DNA of 64,000 nt from Chloroflexota bacterium (GTDB lineage: Bacteria > Chloroflexota > Anaerolineae > Aggregatilineales > J027). Shown one piece after another: positions 7,781-16,144 of this stretch. The notes beneath the pieces were generated by a model. That model ran no database searches, had not been told where the DNA came from, and saw only the letters and a list, made by a program, of their open reading frames with translations. A program made the position numbers and the translations under genes. The stretch's first letter is position 1, and each line of letters starts with the position of its first letter. The DNA is taken from NCBI GenBank assembly GCA_013112715.1, contig JABFGB010000021.1, positions 56,968 through 120,967 of the forward strand, given 5' to 3'.

Positions 7781-9214
7781 ATGGCAACTACAACCGCAGA
7801 GATATTTGTTCAACCTCGTGCTTCGCTGATGGGTACTATCCGCAAAACGTGGCGTTTATGGGGCGGGGTCAGCTTGGCGATTGCAGCCATCCTCGCACTT
7901 ATGTATTTTGTGCTCGATATTGAGGGTGTCAAAGGCATCCTCCAATTTTGGGCTATTTTGAATGTTGTGGTCACAACTGGCTTGATCCTCTCTAGCCGAA
8001 CCGTGCGCGAAGCCCGCCGCTGGCATGGCGCTGACTGGTGGTTAGCGATGATTAGCGGGTTGGTATTGGTGCTGTTTATTATTGTCGGCATCGTGCCGGA
8101 ATATCTTGCTCCCTATGCCTATGACGAAGAAGCAGGCCCAGCCCGTTTAGGCCCCCGCGAAGTTCCGGCAAGCTATATTTTGATTACTCGGAATGAATTG
8201 CCTTACGAAAGTTTCGCCGACATTGGCTATGACATCAATACAGGTGAACTGATCGAACGCACTAGCAATGCCAAGAGTGTTGCAGCGATTGATGAAAAAG
8301 CCAATCGTATTGTGGGGCAGGAACGTGACACGGCTGGTATTCGAGTGGAAATTAACCGGGATGCAACCGGATTGGAGCCGATTGAGGCGCTTGAGTTGTT
8401 GTCTACCTCGGATGTGACGGCTGACCGAGGGCGTCCGTTGGTGGCAATTGTGGGTGATGAGACCCAATTTCGAGACCTTGTAGCCGAATATCCAAATTTA
8501 CGGATTGTTGGGGCCGTTGGCCCGGTTTATCAAGGGGGATTTCTATTTGGTACCAATCTGCTAGGGCAGGATGTATTTAGCCGCTTGCTCTATGGGACGC
8601 AAAACACCTTGATGATTGGCATTAGTGCTGCGATTTGTTCCTGCCTGTTGGGGATTCCGTTGGGTCTCATCAGCGGGTATCTCGGGGGGATTTTGGATCG
8701 GGTGCTGTCGCTCGTGATGGACAGTCTATATGCCTTCCCCGGCTTGGTGCTGGCGATTGCGATTGCAGCGGTGTTAGGGCCGGGAATCGGAAATATTATT
8801 CTTGCTATTGCAGTAATTTATGTGCCGACCTATTTCCGCTTAGTACGTTCGCAGACATTGGCGATTCGTGAAGTGGCCTATGTTGAAGCAGCGAAGAGTC
8901 TGGGGGCAACCAATCCCATTATTTTGATCCGCTATGTATTTCCAAATGTCGTGGCCTCGGTGGTGGTGATTTTCTCGATCAATGTTGCGGACGCGATTTT
9001 GACAGGAGCGGGTTTGGCATTTCTCGGTCTTGGTTTGCCGGAGACGGTGCCAGATTGGGGTGTTGACCTTTCCAAAGGCAGCCAATTCGTGATTGGTGGT
9101 GAATGGTGGTTGGTGACGTTCCCCGGCCTTGCAATTGCCCTACTGACCTTATGCTTTAGCATGTTGGGCGAAAGCCTCAGCGAAATTATGAACCCGCGCC
9201 TGAACCGGGCCTAG
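7781..9214 (+). CDS. ABC transporter permease, OppC/DppC family, with a large extracytoplasmic insert
   Basis: A 477-residue permease; family members are normally ~280-320. The C-terminal ~240 residues are the canonical channel domain (GTNLLGQDVFSRLLYG, then the EAA loop VAYVEAAKSLGATNP). Ahead of it are two extra hydrophobic segments (about 24-44 and 50-70), the usual first helix (~88-110), and then about 125 mostly hydrophilic residues (~115-245) where other OppC proteins have a short loop. The end of this insert (VAIVGDETQFRDLVAEY) looks like a small alpha/beta unit, placed outside the membrane beside the binding protein. SD AGGAT lies before the ATG. Function of the insert is unknown. Confidence 0.88.
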   Translation: MATTTAEIFVQPRASLMGTIRKTWRLWGGVSLAIAAILALMYFVLDIEGVKGILQFWAILNVVVTTGLILSSRTVREARRWHGADWWLAMISGLVLVLFIIVGIVPEYLAPYAYDEEAGPARLGPREVPASYILITRNELPYESFADIGYDINTGELIERTSNAKSVAAIDEKANRIVGQERDTAGIRVEINRDATGLEPIEALELLSTSDVTADRGRPLVAIVGDETQFRDLVAEYPNLRIVGAVGPVYQGGFLFGTNLLGQDVFSRLLYGTQNTLMIGISAAICSCLLGIPLGLISGYLGGILDRVLSLVMDSLYAFPGLVLAIAIAAVLGPGIGNIILAIAVIYVPTYFRLVRSQTLAIREVAYVEAAKSLGATNPIILIRYVFPNVVASVVVIFSINVADAILTGAGLAFLGLGLPETVPDWGVDLSKGSQFVIGGEWWLVTFPGLAIALLTLCFSMLGESLSEIMNPRLNRA

Positions 9215-9225
9215 GAGGGGATGCG

Positions 9226-10299
9226 ATGTCACTTTTTCAAGTTGTGCCTGATCACAGTCAGGTCAATAAACAGGAAATTATCCTCTCCATCCGTGATTTG
9301 AGTGTGGAGTATCAAACCCGACGCGGGGTTTTGAGCGCGATTGATACCTTATCGCTTGACCTGTATAAAGGGGAAGTGTTGGGGTTGGTCGGGGAGTCCG
9401 GTTCGGGTAAATCCACCCTCGGCAAGGCGATTATGCGGATGATTCCATCGCCGGGTCGTATCACCAAAGGCCAGTTGATTTTCAAAAATCAAGATTTGAT
9501 GGCGTATGATGAAAATCAGATGCGTGATGTACGGGGCAAACAGATTAGCATGATTTTCCAAGACCCTATGACCTCACTGAATCCGGTGCAGCGTATTGAT
9601 AACCATATCATTGAAGCCATCCGCGTGCATGAGCCAAACATCAGTAAAGATGAGGCGTTGGCGCGTTCGGAGTCATTGATGGAGCGGCTGGGAATTGGTC
9701 GGCGACGCTTAAAAGAATATCCCCATCAGCTTTCGGGGGGGATGCGCCAACGTGTGATGATTGGCTTGGCCCTCGCGCTCAAGGCCAATATCATCATCGC
9801 CGACGAAGCGACGACTTCGCTGGATGTGATCGTCGAAGCCCAATTTTTGGATCTGCTGCGCGAACTCAAGGAGGAATTTGGCCTAACCATTTTGCTGGTG
9901 ACACATAATATCGGTATTGTGGCAGAATTGGCGGATCGGGTCGCGGTGATGTATGCCGGACGTTTGGCCGAAGTTGCGAATGTGGATGAATTGTTCCACA
10001 ATCCTAAACATCCGTATACCCAAGGCTTGCTGCGCAGTGTGCCAAATATTGCGATCGACAGCCAAGACCTGTATCGTATGGATGGGACACCACCGAATTT
10101 GGTGATGCCCCCCAGCGGCTGTCGTTTTCATCCGCGCTGTCCGCATGTCATGGACATTTGCCATCAAAAGCAGCCATGGCTGGTGCGGGTGGATGAAATT
10201 GGTGAAGGTGATGAGCAAGTCGGCGGTTATGACAAGCATCTAGCATCATGCTGGTTGCATCAAGAATATCAAGGCGCAACGCAGGCAAGGCGGTATTAA
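9226..10299 (+). CDS. Oligopeptide ABC transporter ATPase, OppD/DppD family
   Basis: A 357-residue ATP-binding subunit. Walker A GESGSGKST, Q-loop MIFQDPMTSLNP, ABC signature LSGGMRQRVMIGLALA, Walker B IIIADEATTSLD and the H-loop LLVTHN are all intact. The C-terminal oligopeptide-transporter extension carries the Cys motif CRFHPRCPHVMDIC ... SCW typical of OppD/OppF and proposed to bind an Fe-S cluster in some members. Strong SD AGGAGGGG before the ATG at 9226. It drives the permeases at 6666 and 7781 as a heterodimer with the next gene. Confidence 0.93.
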   Translation: MSLFQVVPDHSQVNKQEIILSIRDLSVEYQTRRGVLSAIDTLSLDLYKGEVLGLVGESGSGKSTLGKAIMRMIPSPGRITKGQLIFKNQDLMAYDENQMRDVRGKQISMIFQDPMTSLNPVQRIDNHIIEAIRVHEPNISKDEALARSESLMERLGIGRRRLKEYPHQLSGGMRQRVMIGLALALKANIIIADEATTSLDVIVEAQFLDLLRELKEEFGLTILLVTHNIGIVAELADRVAVMYAGRLAEVANVDELFHNPKHPYTQGLLRSVPNIAIDSQDLYRMDGTPPNLVMPPSGCRFHPRCPHVMDICHQKQPWLVRVDEIGEGDEQVGGYDKHLASCWLHQEYQGATQARRY

Positions 10300-10310
10300 T
10301 ATAGAGTGCT

Positions 10311-11381
10311 ATGAGTGACCATAATTCTTCCACAATCTTGCGACTGCAAAAGGTAAAAAAATATTTTCCGGTGAAACGTGACCTGCTTCAACAAATCATG
10401 CGGGTTGGTGAGCAGCAGTATGTCCATGCCGTAGACGGGGTCTCATTTGAAATCGAGCAGGGTAAAGTTTTTGGCTTGGTTGGCGAATCTGGCTCGGGCA
10501 AATCCACTACTGGCCGTTTGGCGGTTGGGCTATTGGAACCAACTGAAGGCGAAGTCATTTTTGAGGATGTCCACCTGAACAATCTCAGTGGCGAAGAGTT
10601 ACGGAAAATGCGCCGCTATATGCAGGTAATCTTCCAAGACCCGATGGCAAGTATGAATCCACGCATGTCGTTGGGTGAAGGCGTTGGGCACGGCCTTAAG
10701 ATTCATCGTCTAGTAAACAGCCAACAGGAATTTCGTCATCGTGTCAGCGAAATTTTTGAAAAGGTCGGGTTAACCCCCGGTGATGCCTATTTTGACCGCT
10801 ACCCCCATCAGATTTCGGGCGGTCAGCGCCAACGTGCGGTGATTGCACGGGCATTGGTGATGCAGCCGAAATTGATTTTGGCGGACGAGCCGATTGCGAT
10901 GGCAGACGTTTCAGTGAAAGCGATTTTGCTGGATTTGATGGTACAACTTCAGCGCGAATTTGGCCTGACGTACCTGTTTATTACCCACGACCTTGCGACG
11001 GCTAAATATATCTGTGACCGGATTGCGATTATGTATTTGGGTGAGATCATCGAGGTGGGTGACATCAGAACGGTTTACACCAATCCGAAGCACCCCTATA
11101 CCGAGGCATTGCTGGCGGCAGTACCTGTGCCGGACCCGCGCTTCCGTCGTCCTGCGCCAATGCCACGTGGTGAAATCCCCAACGCAATCAATCCACCCAG
11201 CGGCTGCCGTTTCCATCCGCGCTGTCCGATTGCACAGGATATTTGCAAAACCGAACATCCCCGTTTGTTGGATGTACCGGGGCAAGCGGGACACATGGCG
11301 GCCTGCCATTTTCGCACAGGTGACTATATTCACCTCGATCCCGGCCCATTGATTAATATGAATGTGGCAATGGCGGAATAA
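10311..11381 (+). CDS. Oligopeptide ABC transporter ATPase, OppF/DppF family
   Basis: A 356-residue partner ATPase and last gene of the importer operon. Walker A GESGSGKSTTG, signature ISGGQRQRAVIARALV, Walker B LILADEP and H-loop FITHDL are intact, with the OppF C-terminal Cys motif CRFHPRCPIAQDIC ... ACHF. The usual 'SALDVS' D-loop segment reads IAMADVSV; the aspartate stays, so activity is expected. It starts 11 bases after the previous gene, with a weak SD. A hairpin at 11408 follows. Confidence 0.92.
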   Translation: MSDHNSSTILRLQKVKKYFPVKRDLLQQIMRVGEQQYVHAVDGVSFEIEQGKVFGLVGESGSGKSTTGRLAVGLLEPTEGEVIFEDVHLNNLSGEELRKMRRYMQVIFQDPMASMNPRMSLGEGVGHGLKIHRLVNSQQEFRHRVSEIFEKVGLTPGDAYFDRYPHQISGGQRQRAVIARALVMQPKLILADEPIAMADVSVKAILLDLMVQLQREFGLTYLFITHDLATAKYICDRIAIMYLGEIIEVGDIRTVYTNPKHPYTEALLAAVPVPDPRFRRPAPMPRGEIPNAINPPSGCRFHPRCPIAQDICKTEHPRLLDVPGQAGHMAACHFRTGDYIHLDPGPLINMNVAMAE

Positions 11382-11407
11382 CCCGAAACAGAACAGCATT
11401 TTTTATG

Positions 11408-11439
11408 GAGCGTGGTCACTGACTGCGCTCAATTTCTTT
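11408..11439 (+). terminator. Probable terminator between convergent genes
   Basis: Symmetric hairpin GAGCG-TG-GTC-ACT-GAC-TG-CGCTC (11409-11430 region) followed on the plus strand by aatttcttta. It lies between the end of the importer operon and the end of the convergent PhzF gene. The T-tract is interrupted, so strength is uncertain. Confidence 0.5.
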
Positions 11440-12328
11440 ATAGTGCCAACTCACCCCTCAGAATGACCACTGCCATGCCGCCGACCCGTACTCCTTGAAT
11501 TGCCTCACGTGGGCCAATAACCTCGACCCAACCTTGACCGGGGCGGTGCATCCAATGACCCTGTTCGGCCATAAAGGCGGGTTTTTCAAGCAAGCCATAA
11601 TGCCATAAGTAGGCCGCCATGCCGCCTGTCGCCGAACCGGTGAAGGGGTCTTCGGGCAGATCAGGTGGGGTGCCAAATTGACGGGCAAAGGTTGTGCCTT
11701 CCGGCGTAATTCCCGATAAACAAAACAGGTGTGGGCTGAAAAAATCGGATTTGGCGCGAAGGGCGTTATAGGCTGTAACATCCATTTGAGAACGGCGCAG
11801 GGCCTCTAAATTTTGCAGGGGAATCATCAATTGTGGCGTCCCGGTGCTAACGGTTTGAACGGGATACCCCGGCAGTACATCTTTGGCAGATAATCCAAAA
11901 ACAGGCATGACTTCCTGTGGGTCGTAAGTGGCAAGGAATATCGGCGCAGGCTGATTCATGACGATGCGCTTTAATCGAGCATTCTCGCTATATATCTCAA
12001 CAGGAATTGGGCCGACTTTTAATTCAAGCGTCAGGGAGGTTTTCTCGCCCGTTAATTTGAAACGGCCTGTATCAATCAAGGCACAGGTGGTAGCAAGGGT
12101 CGGATGTCCGGCCAGTGGGATTTCTTCGGCGGGTGTGAAGTAGCGCACTTTGAAATCGCAGGTATCTGAATGCAGCACGAAGGCGGTCTCGGCTTGATTG
12201 GTTTCACGAGCAATGGCTTGCATTTCGGCTTCGGTCAAACTGTCGGCATCCAAAAGCACGGCACAAGGATTACCATGCAGCGGCTTATCGGCAAAGGCAT
12301 CCACTAGCAAAAATGGAAATCGGCGCAT
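11438..12328 (-). CDS. PhzF-family isomerase/epimerase
   Basis: A 296-residue PhzF/diaminopimelate-epimerase-fold protein. Visible family features: the N-terminal FLLVDAFADKPLHGNPCAV, the catalytic-glutamate motif ETNQAETAFVL, and the C-terminal-domain EDPFTGSATGGMAAYL matching the DPATGSA signature. Members outside phenazine clusters have mostly unknown small-molecule substrates, and no phenazine genes are nearby. The ATG at 12328 is preferred over an upstream one at 12370, because it follows an AGGAT SD and does not intrude into the endonuclease V gene, which ends 10 bases upstream. Likely co-transcribed with endonuclease V and the AAA ATPase. Confidence 0.88.
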   Translation of the reverse strand: MRRFPFLLVDAFADKPLHGNPCAVLLDADSLTEAEMQAIARETNQAETAFVLHSDTCDFKVRYFTPAEEIPLAGHPTLATTCALIDTGRFKLTGEKTSLTLELKVGPIPVEIYSENARLKRIVMNQPAPIFLATYDPQEVMPVFGLSAKDVLPGYPVQTVSTGTPQLMIPLQNLEALRRSQMDVTAYNALRAKSDFFSPHLFCLSGITPEGTTFARQFGTPPDLPEDPFTGSATGGMAAYLWHYGLLEKPAFMAEQGHWMHRPGQGWVEVIGPREAIQGVRVGGMAVVILRGELAL

Positions 12329-12338
12329 TTTCAATATC

Positions 12339-13007
12339 CTAAAATTGCCCGGCGGTGTTATGGGCAGCACGAATGGGTTCGGGTAGACGATAGCGCGAGG
12401 TACAGCGCAAGATTAATTCGACGGCGCTTTCGACAGTAGCATGGTTGCCGGGGGAAATGTAGACAGGCTTTACATTAGGGCGGGTGCGCAAAACCATCCC
12501 GATAATTTCGGTATGCTCTTTGTGCTGCACGGTCAGGGGTGACATGCTGCCCCGTTCTGCGGCGGGTTCGGTATATTTGCCGTAGAGATGGGTTTTGCCA
12601 CATCCCACCGTAGGCCGATCTAACCAGAGGCCCATATGCGCGGCGATGCCCAAACGTCGGGGGTGCGCGATGCCCATGCCATCGAAGATATAGACATCCG
12701 GTGTCAATTGGAGTTGTTTATGTGCCTCCAAAATGACCTCACCTTCTCGAAAAGAGAGTAGGCCGGGAATATAGGGGAATTTGGTGGGCATGGTGGCGGT
12801 GACGGCTTCCAAAATTTCAAATTCAGGATAACTCATCACCACCACTGCGGCGTGGCTGATATTGTTTTTGACACTGACATCCACCCCCGCCACTAATTTT
12901 AGATGGTTGAGGTTAATGGGAGTCGTGGTATCTACCTGACCCGCTAATTCTTTTTGGAGGGCGATGGCTTGGGCAGGCATTAAATCCCAGCGGTGTTGGA
13001 CGGGCAT
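12339..13007 (-). CDS. nfi: Endonuclease V (deoxyinosine 3' endonuclease)
   Basis: A 222-residue protein of normal length for the family. Characteristic segments: VAGVDVS (first metal-binding aspartate), FPYIPGLLSFREGEVILEA (PYIP wedge motif and a catalytic glutamate), VYIFDGMGIAHPRRLGIAAHMGL (second aspartate and DNA-binding loop), and the C-terminal VYISPGNHATVESAVELI. It nicks DNA one base 3' of deaminated bases such as inosine to start repair. The ATG at 13007 lies 12 bases after the AAA ATPase stop, so the two are probably co-transcribed. Confidence 0.93.
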   Translation of the reverse strand: MPVQHRWDLMPAQAIALQKELAGQVDTTTPINLNHLKLVAGVDVSVKNNISHAAVVVMSYPEFEILEAVTATMPTKFPYIPGLLSFREGEVILEAHKQLQLTPDVYIFDGMGIAHPRRLGIAAHMGLWLDRPTVGCGKTHLYGKYTEPAAERGSMSPLTVQHKEHTEIIGMVLRTRPNVKPVYISPGNHATVESAVELILRCTSRYRLPEPIRAAHNTAGQF

Positions 13008-13019
13008 AATTTAATATCC

Positions 13020-14255
13020 TCACCATGCTAGGTTAAACAATTGCTCACTGTCGGCGTTGGGGTTGGTGCTCGATGGGATAGACATAAACAAGAAACCTGC
13101 AAACACGGGCGGACGGATGTTGTCATAACTCATGCTGTCGGTCTCTAATAGAATACCCTTTTGAACCAAGAGGCTCACCAATGGATTGAGGGTATTGTAA
13201 TCGGTAAATTTGCCCTGATGTTTCAAGCGGGTCATTTCAAAAAGGATGCGGCGTTCCCGATTGGATAAACTGCGCCAAATCGTGCTACATTCTTCTTGGG
13301 TGGCGGGTAGGTTTAATAGGGTAGCCACGACCTGCGTATCGGACATTCCTTCGTAAATAAGTTTTTTCGGTTCCCATGCGGAAAATGCGGCGCGTAATAA
13401 ACCCGCGTGACCACCCGTCGCCAACATCATCTGCTCACGAATGGGCGCAGGGGGTGGCGAATAATCTTGGCGCGACGACATGCGCTGGAAAGTCTGTTCG
13501 GCATCGGAGGGGCGATAGGGCAGCAGAAAATGGCGGGTATCTACAAATAAGTCGAAAAACGCCTCGTATTCGACATGCAGTTCCTCAGCGACTAGTAGGG
13601 GCAGAATTTGGCGGGCGGTGGTGATATACATAATGCGGTCTTTATATTGATCGCGCAGGCTGCGGAGGCTCTGGAAAAAGCGTGGGGGCAGTTCGCGCAG
13701 CATTTTTTCAAATTCGTCAAAAATAAAAATCAATTTGATGCCATGATTTGATCCCGCGAAGATTCGGTGCATCAAATCTTCCAGATAGCGGAAGGCCACA
13801 ATATGGGTGTTGCTGTGGGCGGTTTCGCTGGGCCAGATTTTATGATAGAGCGCGTAGAGTGATTCAGGGTGCGAGGCATCTTTGGGATTGGTGATATGGG
13901 CCACCAATTGATTATCCATAACGGCCTGCAAGAGACGCGAGGCAATCAATTCATAGCCCGACCATCCAGAGGGTATGGTTGGGTCAAACGCGCTCGGCAT
14001 TGGCTCTAATAGGCTGTTGGCGTCAATCCCGATAAAAATGCAGTGGGATTGCTCTTGATATAATTGATAGAGATAGCGGTCTTGTACATCTTTGCGCATC
14101 AGCCGCCGGATAAAATTCGATTTGCCGACGCTACCTAATCCGATAATTTCTACCGACTTGCCGGCGTGGATGTGCTCCATGACCACTTCTAAATCGGCCT
14201 CACGGAAATTGGTACGCATTTGCGACTGGGCAACAGGATTATTGGGGTAGTTCAT
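13020..14255 (-). CDS. AAA-type ATP-binding protein with a C-terminal winged-helix-like region
   Basis: A 411-residue P-loop NTPase. Walker A GLGSVGKS (39-46), Walker B KLIFIFDEFEKM (D180/E181) and a sensor-like ITTARQ (211-216) indicate an AAA_16/STAND-type ATPase. The C-terminal ~80 residues (SNRERRILFEMTRLKHQ ... LVSLLVQKGILLE) look like a winged helix. Such proteins often act as signalling or defence switches, but no effector domain is attached here. Of three possible starts, the ATG at 14255 has the best SD (AGAAGG, 7 bases upstream). First gene of the minus-strand group with endonuclease V and PhzF. Confidence 0.75.
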   Translation of the reverse strand: MNYPNNPVAQSQMRTNFREADLEVVMEHIHAGKSVEIIGLGSVGKSNFIRRLMRKDVQDRYLYQLYQEQSHCIFIGIDANSLLEPMPSAFDPTIPSGWSGYELIASRLLQAVMDNQLVAHITNPKDASHPESLYALYHKIWPSETAHSNTHIVAFRYLEDLMHRIFAGSNHGIKLIFIFDEFEKMLRELPPRFFQSLRSLRDQYKDRIMYITTARQILPLLVAEELHVEYEAFFDLFVDTRHFLLPYRPSDAEQTFQRMSSRQDYSPPPAPIREQMMLATGGHAGLLRAAFSAWEPKKLIYEGMSDTQVVATLLNLPATQEECSTIWRSLSNRERRILFEMTRLKHQGKFTDYNTLNPLVSLLVQKGILLETDSMSYDNIRPPVFAGFLFMSIPSSTNPNADSEQLFNLAW

Positions 14256-14283
14256 AGCAACCCTTCTCATTCCAAAAAATAAC

Positions 14284-14312
14284 AACTTTCAAATCATCTC
14301 TCCAAGTATAAT
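14284..14312 (+). promoter_or_regulatory. Candidate promoter for thyX
   Basis: A perfect TATAAT (14307-14312) lies about 38 bases upstream of the likely thyX ATG; a -35 at 17-bp spacing is poor (AACTTT). The region separates the divergent AAA ATPase and thyX genes. Confidence 0.4.
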
Positions 14313-14349
14313 CAAGTCTGCGGTTTCTTGGAATTTTTTGTGCGAAAGG

Positions 14350-15334
14350 ATGGGCGATTTTCTGATGAGTGATGAGGCGAAAAAGGCGCTGATTGGGCAT
14401 CAATTTCCGGTGCTGGATAAGGGCTTTGTCGAATTGCAGGATGTGATGGGCGATGACCTTGCGATTGTGAATGCGGCCCGTGTGTCATTTTTGGGTGAGA
14501 GCAAGGGTCTCGATAAAGACAAAAAGCTACTCTTTTATTTGATGCAGCATCGGCATACCAGCCCCTTTGAGATGGTCGAGTTTAAATTCCGTGTTCGTGC
14601 GCCCCTTGTAGTTTGGTAAATTGGCTGCCCCCTGCTCGGTGACGAGACAGGTGTAACCTCTCGAATTCGGTGAACCCTACGTCGAAAAAAGGATATGGGA
14701 ATACCGAGCCAAGCCCCACAGATATTTATGGGGAAGGTGTAACGACTGATGCGGGAGGGGACTCACTTGTTTTTGGTGAGTTCAAGATACAGTCTGAACT
14801 TATGGGAAACCATAAGAGCCATACAGAAATGCTGTGGCCGTTGATGTAATATCAATAGTAACAATTGGGCAATGGGTTCGACACAGAATGTGGTCAGCGA
14901 ATGCCCAAAGTGGGAGATATACCCCGTTTGAGGAAAACGATTATTATTTCCCGTCGGTATGGCGGAAACAGGCCGAGTCGAATAAGCAGGCCAGTGAGGG
15001 TGAAATTGACCCTGCCGAGGGTGAAAAATTGACCGCCCTCCTCGCTGAACATTACGAACACTCTTTTGCGCTATATCAGCAGGCGTTGGATGCAGGGGTG
15101 GCAAAGGAACTGGCGCGGCTATTTTTGCCGGGGTTCTCGGTGTATTACACATGGGTCGTCAAAGTGGATGCCCATAATTTGATGCACTGGATTGAATTGC
15201 GGATGGCCCCCGATGCACAATTTGAAATTCAATGCTACGCAGAGGTTATCTATAACGAGATTTTTAAACAGGTGCTTCCATGGACAGCCGAGGCCTTTGA
15301 AAAATTCCGTTTGAGCCAACGCCGGAATTTATAG
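14350..15334 (+). CDS. thyX: Flavin-dependent thymidylate synthase ThyX, interrupted by a group I intron
   Basis: ThyX makes dTMP from dUMP using FAD and methylenetetrahydrofolate. Exon 1 (to 14617) carries the N-terminal part up to VRAPLVVW and then hits a stop. Exon 2 (14868-15334) resumes with QWVRHRMWSANAQSGRYTP, which contains the complete ThyX motif RHR-x2-S-x-N-x2-S-x-RY and the FAD/dUMP-binding remainder. Joining T14617 to G14868 restores the frame through a TGG codon (VVW-W-QWVRHR), giving about 244 residues, a normal ThyX length. The break lies just before the most conserved motif, a typical intron site. The start is not certain: TTG 14338, ATG 14350 and ATG 14365 are all in frame, and the weak SD (AAAGGA, 14345-14350) would favour 14365. 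Read without splicing, it would look like a pseudogene. Confidence 0.9.
14618..14867 (+). ncRNA. Group I self-splicing intron (td-like) in thyX
   Basis: A 250-nt intron without an ORF. All core elements can be drawn by eye: P2 CCTGCTCG-GTGA-CGAGACAGG (14631-14651); P4 TCGGT (14667-14671) with ACCGA; P5 CCC/GGG; P6 CCCCA/TGGGG; P7 GACTG with CAGTC inside AAGATACAGTC (the S element, 14784-14794); P8 GGACTCAC/GTGAGTTC (14759-14766/14776-14783); P9 CTTATGG-GAAA-CCATAAG (14799-14816); and a further P9.1-like hairpin. The 5' exon ends in U and the intron in G, as group I chemistry requires. The 5' region (exon TTTGGT then AAATTG, P2 with a GGTGAC loop, then GTAACCTCTC) resembles the phage T4 td intron. 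P1 is weak as drawn (mostly G-U pairs), so the boundaries could shift slightly. No homing endonuclease is encoded. Confidence 0.88.
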
Positions 15335-15351
15335 GTGGGGTTTATTGTTGA

Positions 15352-15383
15352 ACGCGCTCAGTGCAAGTGGATGGGCGCGTTTT
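15352..15383 (+). terminator. Terminator after thyX
   Basis: Stem AACGCGC / GCGCGTT (7 bp) with a loop of about 17 nt and a short TTTTA tail, some 20 bases after the thyX stop. The tail is short, so efficiency is uncertain. Confidence 0.5.
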
Positions 15384-15388
15384 ACCTA

Positions 15389-15834
15389 TCATGAATTTTC
15401 AAAAATTTGTTGGCAACGATCTAATACAGTCAAAAAGTGAGCGACGGTGATGATACGGATTTTCTGATACCGTTTCAATTTCAGCAGATGTTTGTCGATG
15501 TCACAATATATTTTGCATTGCCTTCAACGGCACATGAAACAAACATATCGTCTTTGGGGTCATCTTTGACAACACCAGTAATTTTTGTTCCTGATACCTG
15601 AATAGCCTGTTTTTCGAGCGGGATTATAAGCCTGTCGCGCTTGGCTTGGGTAATTCGATACTTGATTGCCACATGAGGTCGTTGAAGCACATCATCCACT
15701 TCGGCAATAGCTTTTATACAGGTCACGAGATTAAACTCTTTGTTTTCCCAATGAGATAGCAGCCTATCCGGTAGGCTTCCAGCAATCATTACCCCACTGA
15801 CCAAAACATTGGTATCTAGAACGATAAGTAGCAT
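15389..15834 (-). pseudogene. PIN-domain toxin, frameshifted near the 3' end
   Basis: A VapC-like PIN RNase. The ATG at 15834 opens a frame with LDTNVLVSG (first metal-binding Asp), IAEVDDVL (Glu) and DDPKDDMFVSCAV (Asp cluster), but it stops at 15481 after IVTSTNIC. Shifting frame at about 15493-15498 recovers the usual PIN ending: DKHLLKLKRYQKIRIITVAH and on to a stop at 15389. The gene therefore lacks one base near 15495, through mutation or a sequence error. All acidic catalytic residues lie before the shift, so the short form could keep some activity, but the last strand and helix are lost. Antitoxin is immediately upstream (gap 3 bases). Confidence 0.8.
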
Positions 15835-15837
15835 AGC

Positions 15838-16062
15838 TTATGGTTTCATTGACCGTACTTCTTCGATAGCTCGCTCAATATCGGCTTGAATTTCTTCCTC
15901 CGATATATCGGCTGGCATATCGGCCCGGATTGCGTTGATTGCTGCACGGAACTCACTGGCCCATTCCCCATCCAATTTGCGGCGCAGAATTTCTTTTTGC
16001 TCGGAAGTCAATTTATCCACCGACTCCAATATTTGCTCAAATTCAATTACGGGAAGTGTCAT
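15838..16062 (-). CDS. Putative antitoxin partner of the PIN toxin
   Basis: A 74-residue acidic protein beginning MTLPVIEFEQILESVDKLT. The ATG at 16062 is chosen because GAGGAGA lies 7 bases upstream; an earlier start at 16083 is less likely. It looks mostly helical, with a 'LTSEQKEILRRKL' segment and an acidic C-terminal half (EEEIQADIERAIEEV) suited to wrapping a toxin. No standard DNA-binding fold was recognised. Its position directly upstream of, and nearly overlapping, the PIN gene is the classic antitoxin-toxin order. Confidence 0.7.
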   Translation of the reverse strand: MTLPVIEFEQILESVDKLTSEQKEILRRKLDGEWASEFRAAINAIRADMPADISEEEIQADIERAIEEVRSMKP

Positions 16063-16094
16063 TACATATCTCCTCAATACCATTCTTGGAGTAT

Positions 16095-16100
16095 ATTATA
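16095..16100 (-). promoter_or_regulatory. -10 element for the antitoxin-toxin operon
   Basis: A perfect TATAAT on the minus strand (16100-16095) about 33 bases before the antitoxin ATG, next to an AGTTAACT palindrome (about 16104-16111) that could be an autoregulatory site. No good -35. Confidence 0.4.
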
Positions 16101-16144
16101 TCAGTTAACTACGAGTATTATCTGATTTCTTTGAGGCATCAAAG

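Noticed and set aside
14338..15334. thyX as two separate genes or a simple pseudogene, with the second gene starting near 14834
   Set aside because: The 5' part of the second frame (14834-14867) is intron sequence, the catalytic core is complete once joined, and the intervening bases fold as a group I intron.
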